A DNA stretch of 64,000 bases from contig JBANSL010000002.1 in NCBI GenBank assembly GCA_037127255.1, positions 39,472,892 through 39,536,891 of the forward strand, written 5' to 3'. This stretch comes from Persicaria tinctoria (taxonomy: Eukaryota > Streptophyta > Magnoliopsida > Caryophyllales > Polygonaceae). Each line of letters opens with the position of its first letter. Position 1 is the stretch's first letter. Below are positions 51,751-63,117 of the stretch, in pieces. The position numbers were made by a program, and so were the translations under genes. A model generated the notes under the pieces. The model made no database searches and was not told the DNA's origin. It saw nothing but the letters and a program-made list of their open reading frames with translations.

Positions 51751-51822
51751 GGTCATATCCTGGGTTCGAACTGAGGACCTTTAGATACTACCCGCAAGTC
51801 CTTTCCACTGAGTCATTCCGAA
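51751..51822 (-). pseudogene. tRNA-like module in CACTA-3
   Basis: On the minus strand an A-box-like TGACTCAGTGG (51815-51805) is followed about 40 nt later by a B-box-like CAGTTCGAACC (within 51763-51773) between TCCT and AGGA arms. It resembles a decayed tRNA gene without a usable anticodon arm. It has the same orientation as the module at 31229-31296 and a comparable distance from its CACTA terminus once the LINE is subtracted. Confidence 0.55.
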
Positions 51823-51841
51823 ATGGTTAATTTATTTCAAA

Positions 51842-53008
51842 CCCCACCTAAATAATTCCGACAACCTGGAAAACAAAACACTATCTTCTCTCGCCCTCCT
51901 CTTGTCTCTCCTCTATGGCGACTCTCATCTCTCATTCTCTCTAGCTGCTCTCTCGAGTGAGTTGCCCCACTCTGTCGTCTTCACTCTCGCCTGCTCCATT
52001 GTCGATCTGGTCTTCCGCTTTCATCTCTCTGCTCTCTCTTGCCTCACTCCATTGTTGATCTACTCTCTTTTGTGTTCTTCTCTCCGCTCTCATCTCTCTG
52101 CTCTCTCTCGGCTCGATGGTCAAATCTGGTCCCTTGCCCTCGTTATCTTCCTCGTGTCGCTTCTCCGCATCCTCTCATCCCCGGTCGCTCCTTGTTGGCC
52201 TTCAGGTATCCTCCCATTCCCCCTTTTCTTTTTGTACAAGTTCAAGCGTTTGTTTTTAAATAAAAAATTAATTTGTGAATTGGAAACAAACACTTGAATT
52301 CACACCCAATTGCTACTCGAATCATGGGTTTTTTGTACAAAAATTCTAGAATGGGTTAGATATGGGATTTTTTTAGGGTTTGTGCTCATTTGTGTTGGGA
52401 CTTCTGACTCTGTATTGATTAAGGATTTGTGCTCATTTGTGTTGGGACTTCTTGAATCCAATGGATTCTTCAAAACTCTCGAGAAGTTCATCTTTGAACC
52501 CTCACTCAATGTATTTCTGTGTGTTACTTGAATCCAATGCATTGGCTTGATCGCTCGCTTGATATATCCCTCTCGCTTGATTTCTGTGTGTTACTTAAAG
52601 AATCGTTGAAATCTATGCCTGATTTTTATGATGGAAAGATTAGGAGCTATCGGAATTGACAGAATCACTTGAATCTCCGCCTCATCTATGGGTTTGTAAG
52701 TTTCAAATTTGAAGTTTTTAGGGTTCGATTTATTTATTCCTTTTTCTATTTAGGCTTTTGATGGGTGTGGAATTTATGGCGCCCTCTCACGCGCCCCTAA
52801 AACTCCATCCCTCCCCCGAAGCATCTAGGAACCCTAATCCCAAAATTCCCCGCCGTCGACTAGTTGCAACGATTCCGATTGATTGGAAGGCTGTTCAACC
52901 TTGGTCCTCGATCCATCAAAGATGGTGTTCCTTCATAAAACAAATTTCGAAAGGGGATATCGAAAGCCTATGAATCTAATTGGGCTTATCTTGTTCCAAT
53001 AGAGTGGT
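51842..53008. other. CACTA-3 interior, no supported gene
   Basis: A CT-rich stretch with many CTCTCTCT and CATCTCTCTGCTCTCTC repeats (51890-52110) gives several overlapping frames, none recognisable. It is followed by ATTTGTGTTGGGACTTCT repeats near 52385 and 52433. It may be the leader and first intron of CACTA cargo. There is no splice-consistent gene I can defend. Confidence 0.35.
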
Positions 53009-55885
53009 TGTAAAGGCTCGGATTTTTAAATCTTAGTTTTTCGGAAAAAGGAAAAACAAAATGAATTTAAAACCGGAATTGAACGGAAAACTCGCTAATT
53101 TGGATTTTAGAACTCTCAAAGAGGATTTTCGACCTAAATAAAATTTTGAGAACTAACATGGCAACCTCGATTCTCAGATTTTCAATTCTAATTTCGCGAA
53201 GGAAAGAGCGGGATTTGGGAAACTAACATCGGGATCTAGCGTCGAAAATGCAAACTATCGCTTTCGGGACCACATCTTGTCTCATTCTCCCATGGGGATC
53301 CAAAATCTCAGCCCTACAATGGTCCCCATGGAGCCAATTTGAAATACAAAGGAAGCTTCCTCCTTACCTAAAGAAGCCAAACACCCCCATTTTGCTTTTC
53401 CATCTCCCATCTTTAACCATACCCAAATAGCCAAGGAGACAAGCTCCATGCCTATCCTTTTAGCCCCATCCGTTTCAACCCTCTCCCATGCCTCCTTTTT
53501 CTCTTCAAAAATCAGATTTGGCTCAACCAACACACCACACAAAAATCAAACACAAGCCTTATCCAAAAAGCTCTCAAGGAACCTTATCCTTTCTCCTTCT
53601 TTCTTTCTCCTTTTTCCTCCTCCATTGCTGAGAATTCCAGCAGCCCTAACACACCATTTCGTGCTCAACTCCTCCCCACAACATTCCTACTTCATCATCC
53701 CCTTCAACTCCCTCCTCCATTACATGCCAAAGGAGCTCCATTCCACCTCTTGAGCTCAAAGCAAGCTCCTTTTCTCTTCCTCCCTCCATGAGCAGCAACA
53801 ACATCTCCCTTAGCCTCCCTATGAGGTCCTCAAAGTGGAAGAAGAAGCCCCAACAGCCCGGAGAAGTCGGAGAAGCCCTGAGAAGCCCTAGGAGACTCAA
53901 ACTCGCTATTTTCGGATTCAAGAAGGTAACAACTTGTTTTTCCCTCCTTCCACCTCATACTAACTCAAAGTTCACACCTTTATCACCATTTAACAATCCT
54001 AGGCACCCTCGCGCAAGAGCCAGTCCAATCGGAGCCCAGATGAAGCTTCACGAGCAAACCGAAGGAAAAGAAGGAACTTGGGTGAGAAATCTGTTCAAAC
54101 CTCGATTTTTATGTTCAATCCTTGTTCTAACATATTCCTAGAAGTCTTAAGAAAAATTGGGAAAAGGGGGATTTGGTTGGGGTTTAAGAAAATGAGAGCT
54201 CGGTTTGGTAATTAATAGAATAAGGAGGGTCGATTTTGGATTTTATAAATAAAGGGGTCGATTTTGTCAATTTCAAAGGGGCTGATTTTATGAGATAAAA
54301 CTGGTTGGGATTTTTAAGGGATTTGAAAATATTTTATGAGAGTGTTTGAAAGAAAATGGTATTTAAAATATTATATAATAATATTATTATTGAGACTTGG
54401 AGATTTAAAAGTATATTATCGGGATTAAATTGAAAAAGGAATTTGATGAGCGTTTTCAAGGATTGGAATTTCTAACTAGTTGATTCGGATTTTAAAGCGG
54501 TTTCAGGACCAACTCGGAAATTATGTGATCGGTGACTAACTAGCATGGTTGATGTGAATGGTTGACTAATATCATGATTGGTGATTGATTAATGGCATGA
54601 TGAAGTGTTAGACTTGTGTATCGTTAATTTATGATTTCGAGATATGATGAAAATGATGAACTTGATATATGTGATATGCGGATTATTATTGCGGATATAC
54701 TGTGGCGAATACATGATGTGGTCTTATGGAATGTGGCAACATGATGAGTGGTTGAACTTGATGAGATGATGATTATGATATGGTTATACTTATTGAATGA
54801 CGTGTGTTTATGTGATTGAGTGGATAGATGTAGACTTATATATGTGTTCTGATATGTATCTAGGTGATAAATTATGATTATGATTGGTGCATGCCGAATC
54901 TTCTATTATGCTGTTCTGCATAGCCAGGTGAGTTCCTATATGAGCTCACTCAGATTCGAAAAGAGATCTCCTTACTTGTAGCCATGTGCATACTAGGTGT
55001 TGCATTCATAATAAAGCATGCCATATAGTATCCTGCTAGGATTGCACTCACGATTGAGCATTCGTTTACGCATTGCTTTTGTAAACAGAACGAACGTTAT
55101 CTGTGAAGTAACTAGAGTCATTGCTAGGGTTATAGGACGACCTAGTCCCATCGGGTCCCGTCCTGAGTCAATCGAGTCATGAAACTTCCTTATATTATGA
55201 GATGCCTGCGGGCTTTATTGTGGAGCGGGTTGAGCATGCGTGCCTCCCGATTATAATGGAATGCATTCACGAGCTGGCCAGTCTCCGCCCTATCGGAAGG
55301 GGGTGGAGGTAGGAGAGGGATATACCACTTGGTATTCGGTGCTAAGGCCTTATTATATTTATGCACTTGATCTTAGGAGCATGTTAGTGTGTTAATATTT
55401 TGCCTTGCATCTAGAAGCATCTTTATTAGGACTAGCGTGTGTATGTGTCTGCTGGTTTGGTATTACTTTGCGTAGGGCTTCGATCTGACACCGCCCCGCA
55501 TACATATTTTTTTAGGTTTGTTTTGCAGCATGATTATTCCTTGCTTCCATGACGTGGGAACTCTCTTAGGCGATTGAAAAGAAATGGTCGAACCTTATAT
55601 TTTGATAAATACGCCTATTGATTTGGTTTTGACCCGGCTCTGCCATGGCACCCTCTTGTATTACACATTGATTCTGATATTTGCATGATTGCTAGTTTTC
55701 CACGCTTAGACTTATGACAGGTACAGGGGATTCCAACAATCCCTTCGAATTTTGGGTACGAAATCCCACTTAAAAACGTTAAGATGAAATTTCAAACCTT
55801 CAACCTGTACTCGGGACGCAAGATCCTAACGAGGGGTTTCATTCCTCGAAACATAACCCGGGAATCATAATCCCGGGCCGTTATA
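53009..55885 (+). repeat. LARD B 5' LTR (2,877 bp)
   Basis: Starts TGTAAAGGCTCGGATTTTTA and ends CCGGGCCGTTATA. It is the reverse complement family member of 32775-35514: shared blocks include CACGAGCTGGCCAGTCTCCG (55269), GGTGGAGGTAGGAGAGGGAT (55303), TTTTGACCCGGCTCTGCCAT (55627) and ACCTGTACTCGGGACGCAAG (55804). The terminal CA is mutated to TA. Open frames at 53448-54141 are part of the LTR and also present, altered, in the other copies. Confidence 0.93.
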
Positions 55886-55889
55886 AAGT

Positions 55890-55902
55890 TGGTATTAGAG
55901 CC
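55890..55902 (+). promoter_or_regulatory. LARD B primer binding site
   Basis: TGGTATTAGAGCC, four bases after the LTR, differs from the tRNA-iMet complement TGGTATCAGAGC by one base over the first twelve positions. Confidence 0.8.
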
Positions 55903-57959
55903 AGGTTTTGCAAACCGAGTATGATAGGTTGAAGTGGTTTTGAAAACGGCTCAAGGTTTTCAAATGGTTTTTCAAAATGTTTTAGAAAGGGCAAAATGAA
56001 TTTAATATGTCTAACTCAAATGGACTAAATATGAACTTGACTTAACAAATCCGGTAATCAAACAAAGGGAAAACGAAGGGGTAATAAAGGCGCTAGACCA
56101 TCCCTATTGGATGTAGTTGGGAACGGGTAGGCAAAATAAAGCTTGTTCTTTTACAGGTGGACTTGAAGACTCCAAGGAACCCGAAGGTTGGAGTGACATG
56201 GGTTAGAAGGTCGTAAGGTATTTGCCCCTCCGGTCAGCCGTCCCTCGAAGGACGGCATAGATCGTCTCTGTGATTATATGCATTATATCCAACTGGGCCC
56301 GAGGGCGATCCTCCTCGAAGAGGATCATATTAATCCCGTTGATTGCTTCCATGCTGAGTGCTATTGTGCTTAGGATAGAGAACTAATAAGTATGCCTTGA
56401 GTTGAATCATGTATTGAATAACTGTGCAAACGGGATAGCGGGAGAATACCTTGTTCTTATGTCATTGGAACTTTTGCCTTGTCGGAATAGCTCTTCCATA
56501 ATTCAAATCCCTGATGATTCTGACTCTGTCAACCATCCCACCAAAACATTTAGGCATGTTAGCAAGGGTCAAAGAGCATCCGCTCTCCCCGTTTCGAGTC
56601 CTATTTTGTATCCCACCATCAATGCTTCTATCGAGTCTCGTACCTTATATTGGTGTCTTCCATGGGAAAATTTGGGTTGCTCAACCAATTACCTTCGAAA
56701 ATCGCATCGGATGTGAGGGTTACCTGAGTATGTTAGTGAGGATGATGGATGAGATAGTTAGAGTTAATGAGTAAGTTGCCTCATGAAGTTACCCCTTTTG
56801 GTCCTCGTAATGGTAGGTCAGCCATGTCTTCTTGCCACAAGAGTCTAAGCACGAGTTCTACCCTCACCTCTCAGAAGCAGTGTGAATGTCTTTGTGTCCT
56901 ACCGAGCGAGTCATACTAGCATCCCACGGGAAACGGGGTAATGAGTCGGTGATTGCCTTTAGAGAGTTTTGCCCGGTTATAATGATACCCCCCCCCCCCC
57001 CCTTGTGACTGTATGACATGGTGTGTTGGTATATTTCAGCATGACTTGCCTGATATCTTGCATAGTTGCACTTATGAATGAATATATATATGTGTCAAAT
57101 GTATGAACTCCCATGATTGTTACTCTTCCTTGAATTAGGTCCATGATGGTGTGATCAACCCTCTTTGTATGAGTGTTATGTGAAATGAGTTTCTGAGGAT
57201 GTTAAGTTAATCAAATTGAACCTCGTTGAATGTGCACATGCTTAATGAATGTTTCTATAGTACCATGTAGGACGTATGCCTTCTAATTTTAGACCCTCGC
57301 ATGATTGTGTGCCATACATGTCTTGTTATATGAACATGGTTGTATTTGATGTGGTAGTTGTTATGCCCAAATGACTTCATCATATCCCCTGACATGATTA
57401 GTAGAGTGTATCTTAACATGCTTACCTAGAACCCACATTGTTTGACTTGTTTATGTGTACACTTAAAATAAGTAATGAATCATACATGTGATATCCTATA
57501 ATGCTCGCTACGTCATATATAACTTATGATGCGTATGTCTAGTGTCGGTTCGTGCATACATGATCTTAATATGTCAAGCATGATTAGTACATGAGATGAT
57601 AAGTTGTAGCCTGTTCCGTGTGCATGTAAAGTTGATTATTTGAACATGTTATGAATGCATAGGACGCTATTCCTGTTAATAGATACATGTTAGTGTGGAA
57701 TAATATGATTGAGATATTTCGTGATTGCTATGTGTTTTCTTGCCGCGCTTGTAACCTCATAGAATACCCTAAGGGCATTGTTGTAACTCTCGGGTTCGCG
57801 TCTTGTCTTAAGTCTCGTCATCTCTAGTCCTATCTATGTCTGAATCCTTAAGGAAGTCGTGTTGTCCTCCCTTGCCCTCCCCTATCTCTGTGACTTATAA
57901 CCCCTCGTGATCCCCTTGATGGACGTCGACATAGAAGAGAAAACGAACGATCGAATTGC
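55903..57959 (+). other. LARD B internal region, non-coding
   Basis: No frame with retroelement motifs. A 104-codon frame at 56402-56716 has no recognisable domain. A 15-C run lies at 56988-57002. The rest is TG- and AT-rich. Confidence 0.6.
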
Positions 57960-58020
57960 GTCAGAGTGGTGCAACGGAAACGTGGTGGGCCCATGACCCA
58001 TGGACCCTAGGATCGACGTC
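57960..58020 (+). pseudogene. Initiator tRNA-Met-like sequence inside LARD B
   Basis: GTCAGAGTGGTGCAACGGAA continues as ACGTGGTGGGCCCATGACCC and ATGGACCCTAGGATCGA. This follows the plant initiator tRNA-Met almost base for base from position 1 through the T loop (GTGGYGCA D arm, GGGCCCAT-ACCC anticodon arm with CAT, AGGATCGA T loop) with a handful of substitutions. It then diverges, and the 3' half of the T stem and acceptor strand are missing. It cannot fold completely, so I call it a tRNA pseudogene. The same tRNA is the inferred primer of the element. Confidence 0.85.
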
Positions 58021-60177
58021 ACCAAAGGACGGACTCCTTTTGAAGATGGCGGTTGCGGACGTCGTAATCCTCCTAAAAACTCAAGGAATGATGTTCTTTA
58101 TCCGAATTGCGACCTCTCCTATTCGAATTGGAATCGGTGTGCGATAGGCTTGAAACTGACTAAATGGATGTGTGATGACGAATGTGTTGGAGTGGTAGTG
58201 AATGATTGTCTGACTAAATTGTGTTTGTGATGACGTGCATTTATGCTTGAGTGTACTAACTTGCTAGTAAATAGGGTATGTGATATATATGAGGTGGCGT
58301 ATTCTTCTTGGGAATGAGTCGAGTGTTTTCTTGGTGAGATGGGTCGGAAAGTTGCAGGTAGATTAGAGCCTTCGAGTTGGGTCATTGGTTGTGTGAGATG
58401 AGGTGTAGGAAGGATGCATCAGCTTGAGAAGAGCCGAGTGAGTTAGGACTTATCAGGGATAGCGGTCAGTGAGTATATTTAAGCTTCCAGGTAGGTCTTA
58501 GGTGAAGAGTGGAGTTAGCATGGAGAGATTTCGAGGAAGAGGTCCTAGCTATAAGTGTCGGTAGGTAGTGGGAGCAAGTATAGATGATTAGTGTAGTTCT
58601 AGAGGTGTATGAGTGAGCTAGGAATGGATCGGATGGATTCTCGAGGGGATGTGTTGATAGACGGGTTAGTGTTCCAAAAGAGTGTCTAGATAGCCTAGGA
58701 GCGAATCGTGGGCGGCGTCAAGGATGATCGGTTAAAGAAGTATAGGGTTGCTTGAATTGGGAAATCATCGATCTTGGGGATTAGATTGTTCTTGTCAGGA
58801 TTGTACGTGTGATGAGTATTTGGGGTTGTTAGATAGGATTGGTAATGCTTGGCGAAGTCATGAGTGAAAGATTTCTAGATGCGTTAGCATAGGGAAGAAA
58901 TTGAAACTAATGCGTGAAAATTGTTATCAAGGTATTTGAGGAGGTATAGTGAATCTTCGAGGAAAGGTTGGTAGCAAGGCGAGAATGTCGTTGAGGTTGG
59001 TAGTAAGACTGTGGGCTTGACATTGAGATAGGGAGATTTCGAGCATGGATTTGGGAACTAGGCAAAGCGGGAGGTATTGGGAACGTTAAAGGATGAAAGA
59101 TTTTAGGAGGTTGGCAAAATGGCGGTACTTGGGAAACTCGAATGAGGATTGTTTAGGGATTTACAGAAATGATGGTCGGTAAAAGAGGGCTTTGGACGGT
59201 AATGTGTCATGGTTAAGAATTAGGAGCTTGAGGCAATTTATGAATATGAAGAGATGAGGAACTAGAGTAGGACAATTTGAGGATTTGGAATGAGGAAATT
59301 TGGAAATATGCTGAGACGGGGATCTAGAATAGGTCGGTCGAGGAATCGTGGATGTTCAGGTTTCGTGAGAATTGAAATGGGACAAGTAGGTAGAGTTTGT
59401 GGCTAGTTTTTGGGGATAGGCGCTGGTGATGAGGGTCTTGGTGATTCGTGGTTGGGAGTAGCACTCGATGGGTTTCAAGGTTAGAGTTGATCGGGAGCCA
59501 CATGTGTGAGATGGTCAGTATGAGTTGGATTCTTAGAGGTGGATGGTTAGGAAGTATGATCAGGTTAGAAAGTGATTCGAGATGTCTCTTTGGGAGATGA
59601 TGGTCAGGTAGAGTCTTGAGAGCCTAGAAAGAGTAAGCGAGATTTTTAAGAAGCTTCTAGTTCGATCGTCAGAGCGGTTCACTCTTAGAAGTTAAAGATG
59701 GGAATGGTAGAGGACCCCTAGGATGAGGGTGTACTTTATAGAGAGTCTTGACAGTTGGTCGAGATGTTAAGCTTGTCGTGATAAGGAATTGTGTGATTGG
59801 GAACTCCGAGATATGGTTTTAGATGGTTGAGATTGGGTATTGAAGTAGATTGATCATCAGATGGCTTGATTGCATAGGAGTTGGGGTGCCTAGAAATTGG
59901 CTTGGGATGTAGGCCTTGATTTGCGGATAGTTATGAGGCTAGAGAGTTGTATGTGAGCGGGATGCAATGGTAATTAGAACTAGTGTCGGATTGAGTTGGT
60001 AGACCTAGATGAGGTTGATCTTGATCCGAGAAGATAAGGAGTAGTGGTCGTGTCTTGTTGTGGTTGGTGGTCATAGGCAGTTTCTCTTGAGGATATGGCT
60101 TAGTGTTATGCGTTATACTTGGGGCCGATGTTGTGCAAATTCTATGCTATAGACGATGTGATTCCCTAATGTGTTGA
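58021..60177 (+). other. LARD B internal region, non-coding
   Basis: G- and GA-rich on the plus strand with many GATTTNGGNA / GAGGAATNGTGG short motifs but no long frame. No features supported. Confidence 0.6.
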
Positions 60178-60182
60178 CATAG

Positions 60183-60991
60183 TGATGTGATACGAGCTCT
60201 TCCGACGTATGCTCGGTGTTTCAGTCATAAAATGAGCTATATTGTTCCGATGAAGCTCCATGAGTACTTGTTGGAAAGCTGATTCGAAGGGCTACATCTT
60301 TTAATGAATACCAAAATGCCGAAATCATCCAAAAAGAGGTCCGAAATTGGCAATAATCTAGCAGTTTGAAATCTGGACAGTTTTCCCGACGCATTGAATG
60401 AAGTCGGAATAGATGAAGAGGCGTTGAATGGGATTCATTCAATGGAACTTGATGGTTTTGACACTTCATGATGACATCCAACCCTCCATTTTCCACTAGG
60501 GGGCTGGCCAACTTTCTCCATCAATTCCCGAGAGACTTTTCATGTTTTCCGTCTTTAATTTGTTGTTTTAATTGTTGCTTGTTTTATGGCTATAAAATGC
60601 CTAAATCTTTGTCATAAGAAATAAGATATGAGTTGAGAATTCTTGGAAAAAGTGTGTGTGTCTTTTTGATTTGGTGAGATGCCATTTTGACACCCCATTC
60701 CGGAGTGAGAGGCCGAGGAATGGTCCCGTTTGTCTAACTCTTTCCGGTGAGATGCTTGTTAGAGTTGTTCAAACAAAGGCTTGATTGCTCGGGAGTGAGA
60801 TGCCGACGAGTGAGAGAGCGAGTTTGGTAAGTCTATGGGTGAGATTCTCATAGATTTAGCCAACCATATCTTGTTTTTATTTTCCCAAAAATCTAGAAAA
60901 ATTCAAATAAAAGAGTCGCATGTGTCAAACTTTGTTCTCGTGCTCGGTTGAAGCTTTGTAACTTGTTGGATCGATCCTTCGGGTTGCATCA
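60183..60991 (+). repeat. 5' LTR of the nested element
   Basis: Shares its length with 62302-63112, including GCTCGGTGTTTCAGTCATAA, TTTTCCCGACGCATTGAATG and several GGTGAGATGC motifs. A TATAAAATGCC near 60592 could be the LTR TATA box. Confidence 0.95.
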
Positions 60992-61507
60992 TTTGGGGTG
61001 ATTGATGCAACCCAAAGGATCGATCGACAAAGCCTCGAACTTTCGAACACTCTTCTTGTGGGGTGATTTTTGGGGATTTATAGGAAATAAAAGACAAGGA
61101 TATGGATTGCTAGATCTTGGAGCATCTCACCACAAGATCTACAAAACTCACTCTCTCAAACGTCGGAATCTCACTTTCGAATGATTGCGTCTTTGTTTGG
61201 GAATCAATCACAAGCATCTTTCCGGTAATGATTCAACAAACGGGTTTCTCTTTGGCATCTCACCTCAGAGGGCGTTGAAGGCATCTCACCAACAATAATT
61301 TAGAATCATCTCGATTCAAAAGAAACACACTTTTCATTAATTTCAAATCCGCGTTGCCTTTCCAAAAAGGTACGATACGCCCCTGTACGTTGGATCTGCG
61401 TGGTGCACTTCAATGGTTGCAACCGCGACGGCTCGGAAGAGGGATGTGGATGAAAGTGATTGAATAACATAAAGCTTTGTGAACTTGATGGATTAGCTCT
61501 GATACCA
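60972..61507 (-). repeat. Inverted LTR-leader segment in nested element
   Basis: Read on the minus strand, a primer binding site TGGTATCAGAGC (61507-61496) is followed by leader sequence matching the plus strand from 62015 (CTAATCCATCAAGTTCACAA, TTCATCCACATCCCTCTTC, CCAACGTACAGGGGCGTATC), and then LTR-3'-like sequence with GGTGAGATGC motifs ending GGTTGCATCA. That end abuts the plus-oriented LTR end, forming a near-perfect palindrome around 60972-61028 (TCGATCCTT...GGTTGCATCA and its complement). Confidence 0.85.
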
Positions 61508-62014
61508 CTTGATGTGCTCAGGCCCGGCTCGAGCAAAAGGACCGGCGACGAGAGTTCCCGAGGTCGAGAAGTTGCTGGCAGTTTCTGGATCAGCAGTTCA
61601 GTCGTCAAAGAATGCCACTTTCACGTTGATACGCTTGGCTTCTGGGACTCTATGAGTACTACGTTTTTAGATCTTCAAGTCGTGGTCGTGTATTGGGGCG
61701 GATCTTGTTAATCGGAGATCATACGAAGCGGGAAACAGCGTTTTCCCGAGATGTCGCTGGGCAGAAACGAATTCGGTCTAGGCAGGTTTGAGAGGGATGG
61801 AAGGCTGTTTTGGGGTGACATTTTTTGAGGTGATTGATGGTGATTATGGGGTTGTGGAAGGCCTTAGAATGATGGTAAGATAGAGGATGGGGTAGGAGGG
61901 ATATGTATAGCAAGGAACAATAAGGCCTCGCACCTTCTAGTTCCTCCGACACTCGATGGATTGTATTCGCAGAATCGCACTTTGAACACAATCAATCCTT
62001 CGGGTCGTATCATT

Positions 62015-62026
62015 TGGTACCAGAGC
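62015..62026 (+). promoter_or_regulatory. Primer binding site, nested element
   Basis: TGGTACCAGAGC, two bases (TT) after a GTATCA LTR-end remnant at 62012; one mismatch to the tRNA-iMet complement. Confidence 0.8.
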
Positions 62027-62287
62027 TAATCCATCAAGTTCACAAAGCTTTATGTGTTTCCATCATTTTCATCCACATCCCTCTTCAGAGCTGTCGCGGT
62101 TGCAACCATTAAAGCGCACTACGCAGATCCAACGTACAGGGACGTATCGTACCTTTTTGGAAAGGCAACGCAGATTTGAGAGTCGTTGCGGGATCAACCA
62201 TCAAGATATCTTACGCAGATCCAACGTACAGGGGCGTAATTTTTCTATTTGGAAGTTCTACGCAAGATTCGAGGACGAATCTTTTTC

Positions 62288-62301
62288 AAAGGAGGGGAGG
62301 A
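62288..62301 (+). promoter_or_regulatory. Polypurine tract, nested element
   Basis: AAAGGAGGGGAGGA directly before the 3' LTR start TGATGTGATAGG. Confidence 0.9.
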
Positions 62302-63112
62302 TGATGTGATAGGAGCTCTTCCGACGCATGCTCGGTGTTTCAGTCATAAAATGGGCTATATTGTTCCGATGAAGCTCCATGAGTACTTGTTGGAAAGCTG
62401 ATTTGAAGGGCTACATCTTTAATGAAGACCAAAATGCCGAAATCATCCAAAAAGAGGTCCGAAATTGGCAATAATCCAGCAGTTTGAAATCTGGACAGTT
62501 TTCCCGACACATTGAATGAAGTCGGAATAGATGAAGAGGCGTTGAACGGGATTCATTCAATGGAACTTGATGGTTTTGACACTTCATGATGACATCCAAC
62601 CCTCCATTTTCCACTAGGGGGCTGGCCATCTTTCTCCATCAATTCCCGAGAGACTTTTCATGTTTTCCGTCTTTAATTTGTTGTTTTAATTGTTGCTTGT
62701 TTTATGGCTATAAAATGCCTAAATCTTTGTCATAAGAAATAAGATATGAGTTGAGAATTTTTAAAAAAAGTGTGTGTGTCTTGTTGATTTGGTGAGATGC
62801 CATTTTGACACCCCATTCCGGAGTGAGGGGCCGATGAATGGTTCCGTTTGTTTAACTCTTTCCGGTGAGATGCTTGTTAGAGTTGTTCAAACAAAGGCTT
62901 GATTGCTAGGGAGTGAGATGCCGACGAGTGAGAGAGCGAGTTTGGTAAATCTATGGGTGAGATGCTCATAGGTTTAGCCATCCATATCTTGTTTTTATCT
63001 TTCCATAAATCTAGAAAAAAAATCCAAATAAAAGAGTCGCATGTGTCAAATTTTGTTCTCGTGCTCGGTTGAAGTTTTGAAACTTGTTGGTTCGATCCTT
63101 CAGGTCGTATCA
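62302..63112 (+). repeat. 3' LTR of the nested element
   Basis: Mate of 60183-60991, with scattered substitutions and small indels, ending CAGGTCGTATCA. Confidence 0.95.
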
Positions 63113-63117
63113 CATAG

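Larger units (their letters stand above)
43890..53008. mobile_element. CACTA-3 (En/Spm-type), left end and nested insertions
   Basis: The left end GACTACTAGAATTCTATCAC is a CACTA terminus with the first C changed to G, followed by AACACCGGG and AACATC...GATGT subterminal repeats. After the LINE insertion the same element resumes at 51625 (ATCGAGATGTCTAAAATAAA, GACCAATGTTAAA). It carries a tRNA-like module at 51751-51822 and a CT-rich leader-like stretch at 51880-52260, with small frames I cannot assign. The right terminus is not in the window before LARD B begins at 53009, so it may lie beyond position 64000 or be lost. Confidence 0.65.
60178..63117 (+). mobile_element. Non-autonomous LTR element (60183-63112), TSD CATAG
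   Basis: Two LTRs of about 810 bp (60183-60991 and 62302-63112) start TGATGTGATACGAGCTCTTC / TGATGTGATAGGAGCTCTTC and end GCATCA / GTATCA. A perfect CATAG duplication lies at 60178-60182 and 63113-63117. The 1.3-kb internal region encodes no protein. It retains a primer binding site and a polypurine tract, and a GAGGACGAATCTTTTTCAAA block near 62269 typical of gypsy pol ends. Internally it is rearranged: an inverted diverged segment occupies about 60992-61507. It is a deletion derivative nested in LARD B. Confidence 0.93.

Noticed and set aside
56402..56774. Frames of 104 and 86 codons in LARD B as a gag gene
   Set aside because: No gag core, zinc knuckle or homologous frame at the expected place; the overlap of two frames suggests chance.
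57960..58020. Functional initiator tRNA gene
   Set aside because: The 3' T stem and acceptor strand do not follow the tRNA, so it cannot fold or be processed as one.
60221..60511. 96-codon minus frame repeated at 62411-62629 as a gene family
   Set aside because: Both are antisense within the two LTRs of the nested element.
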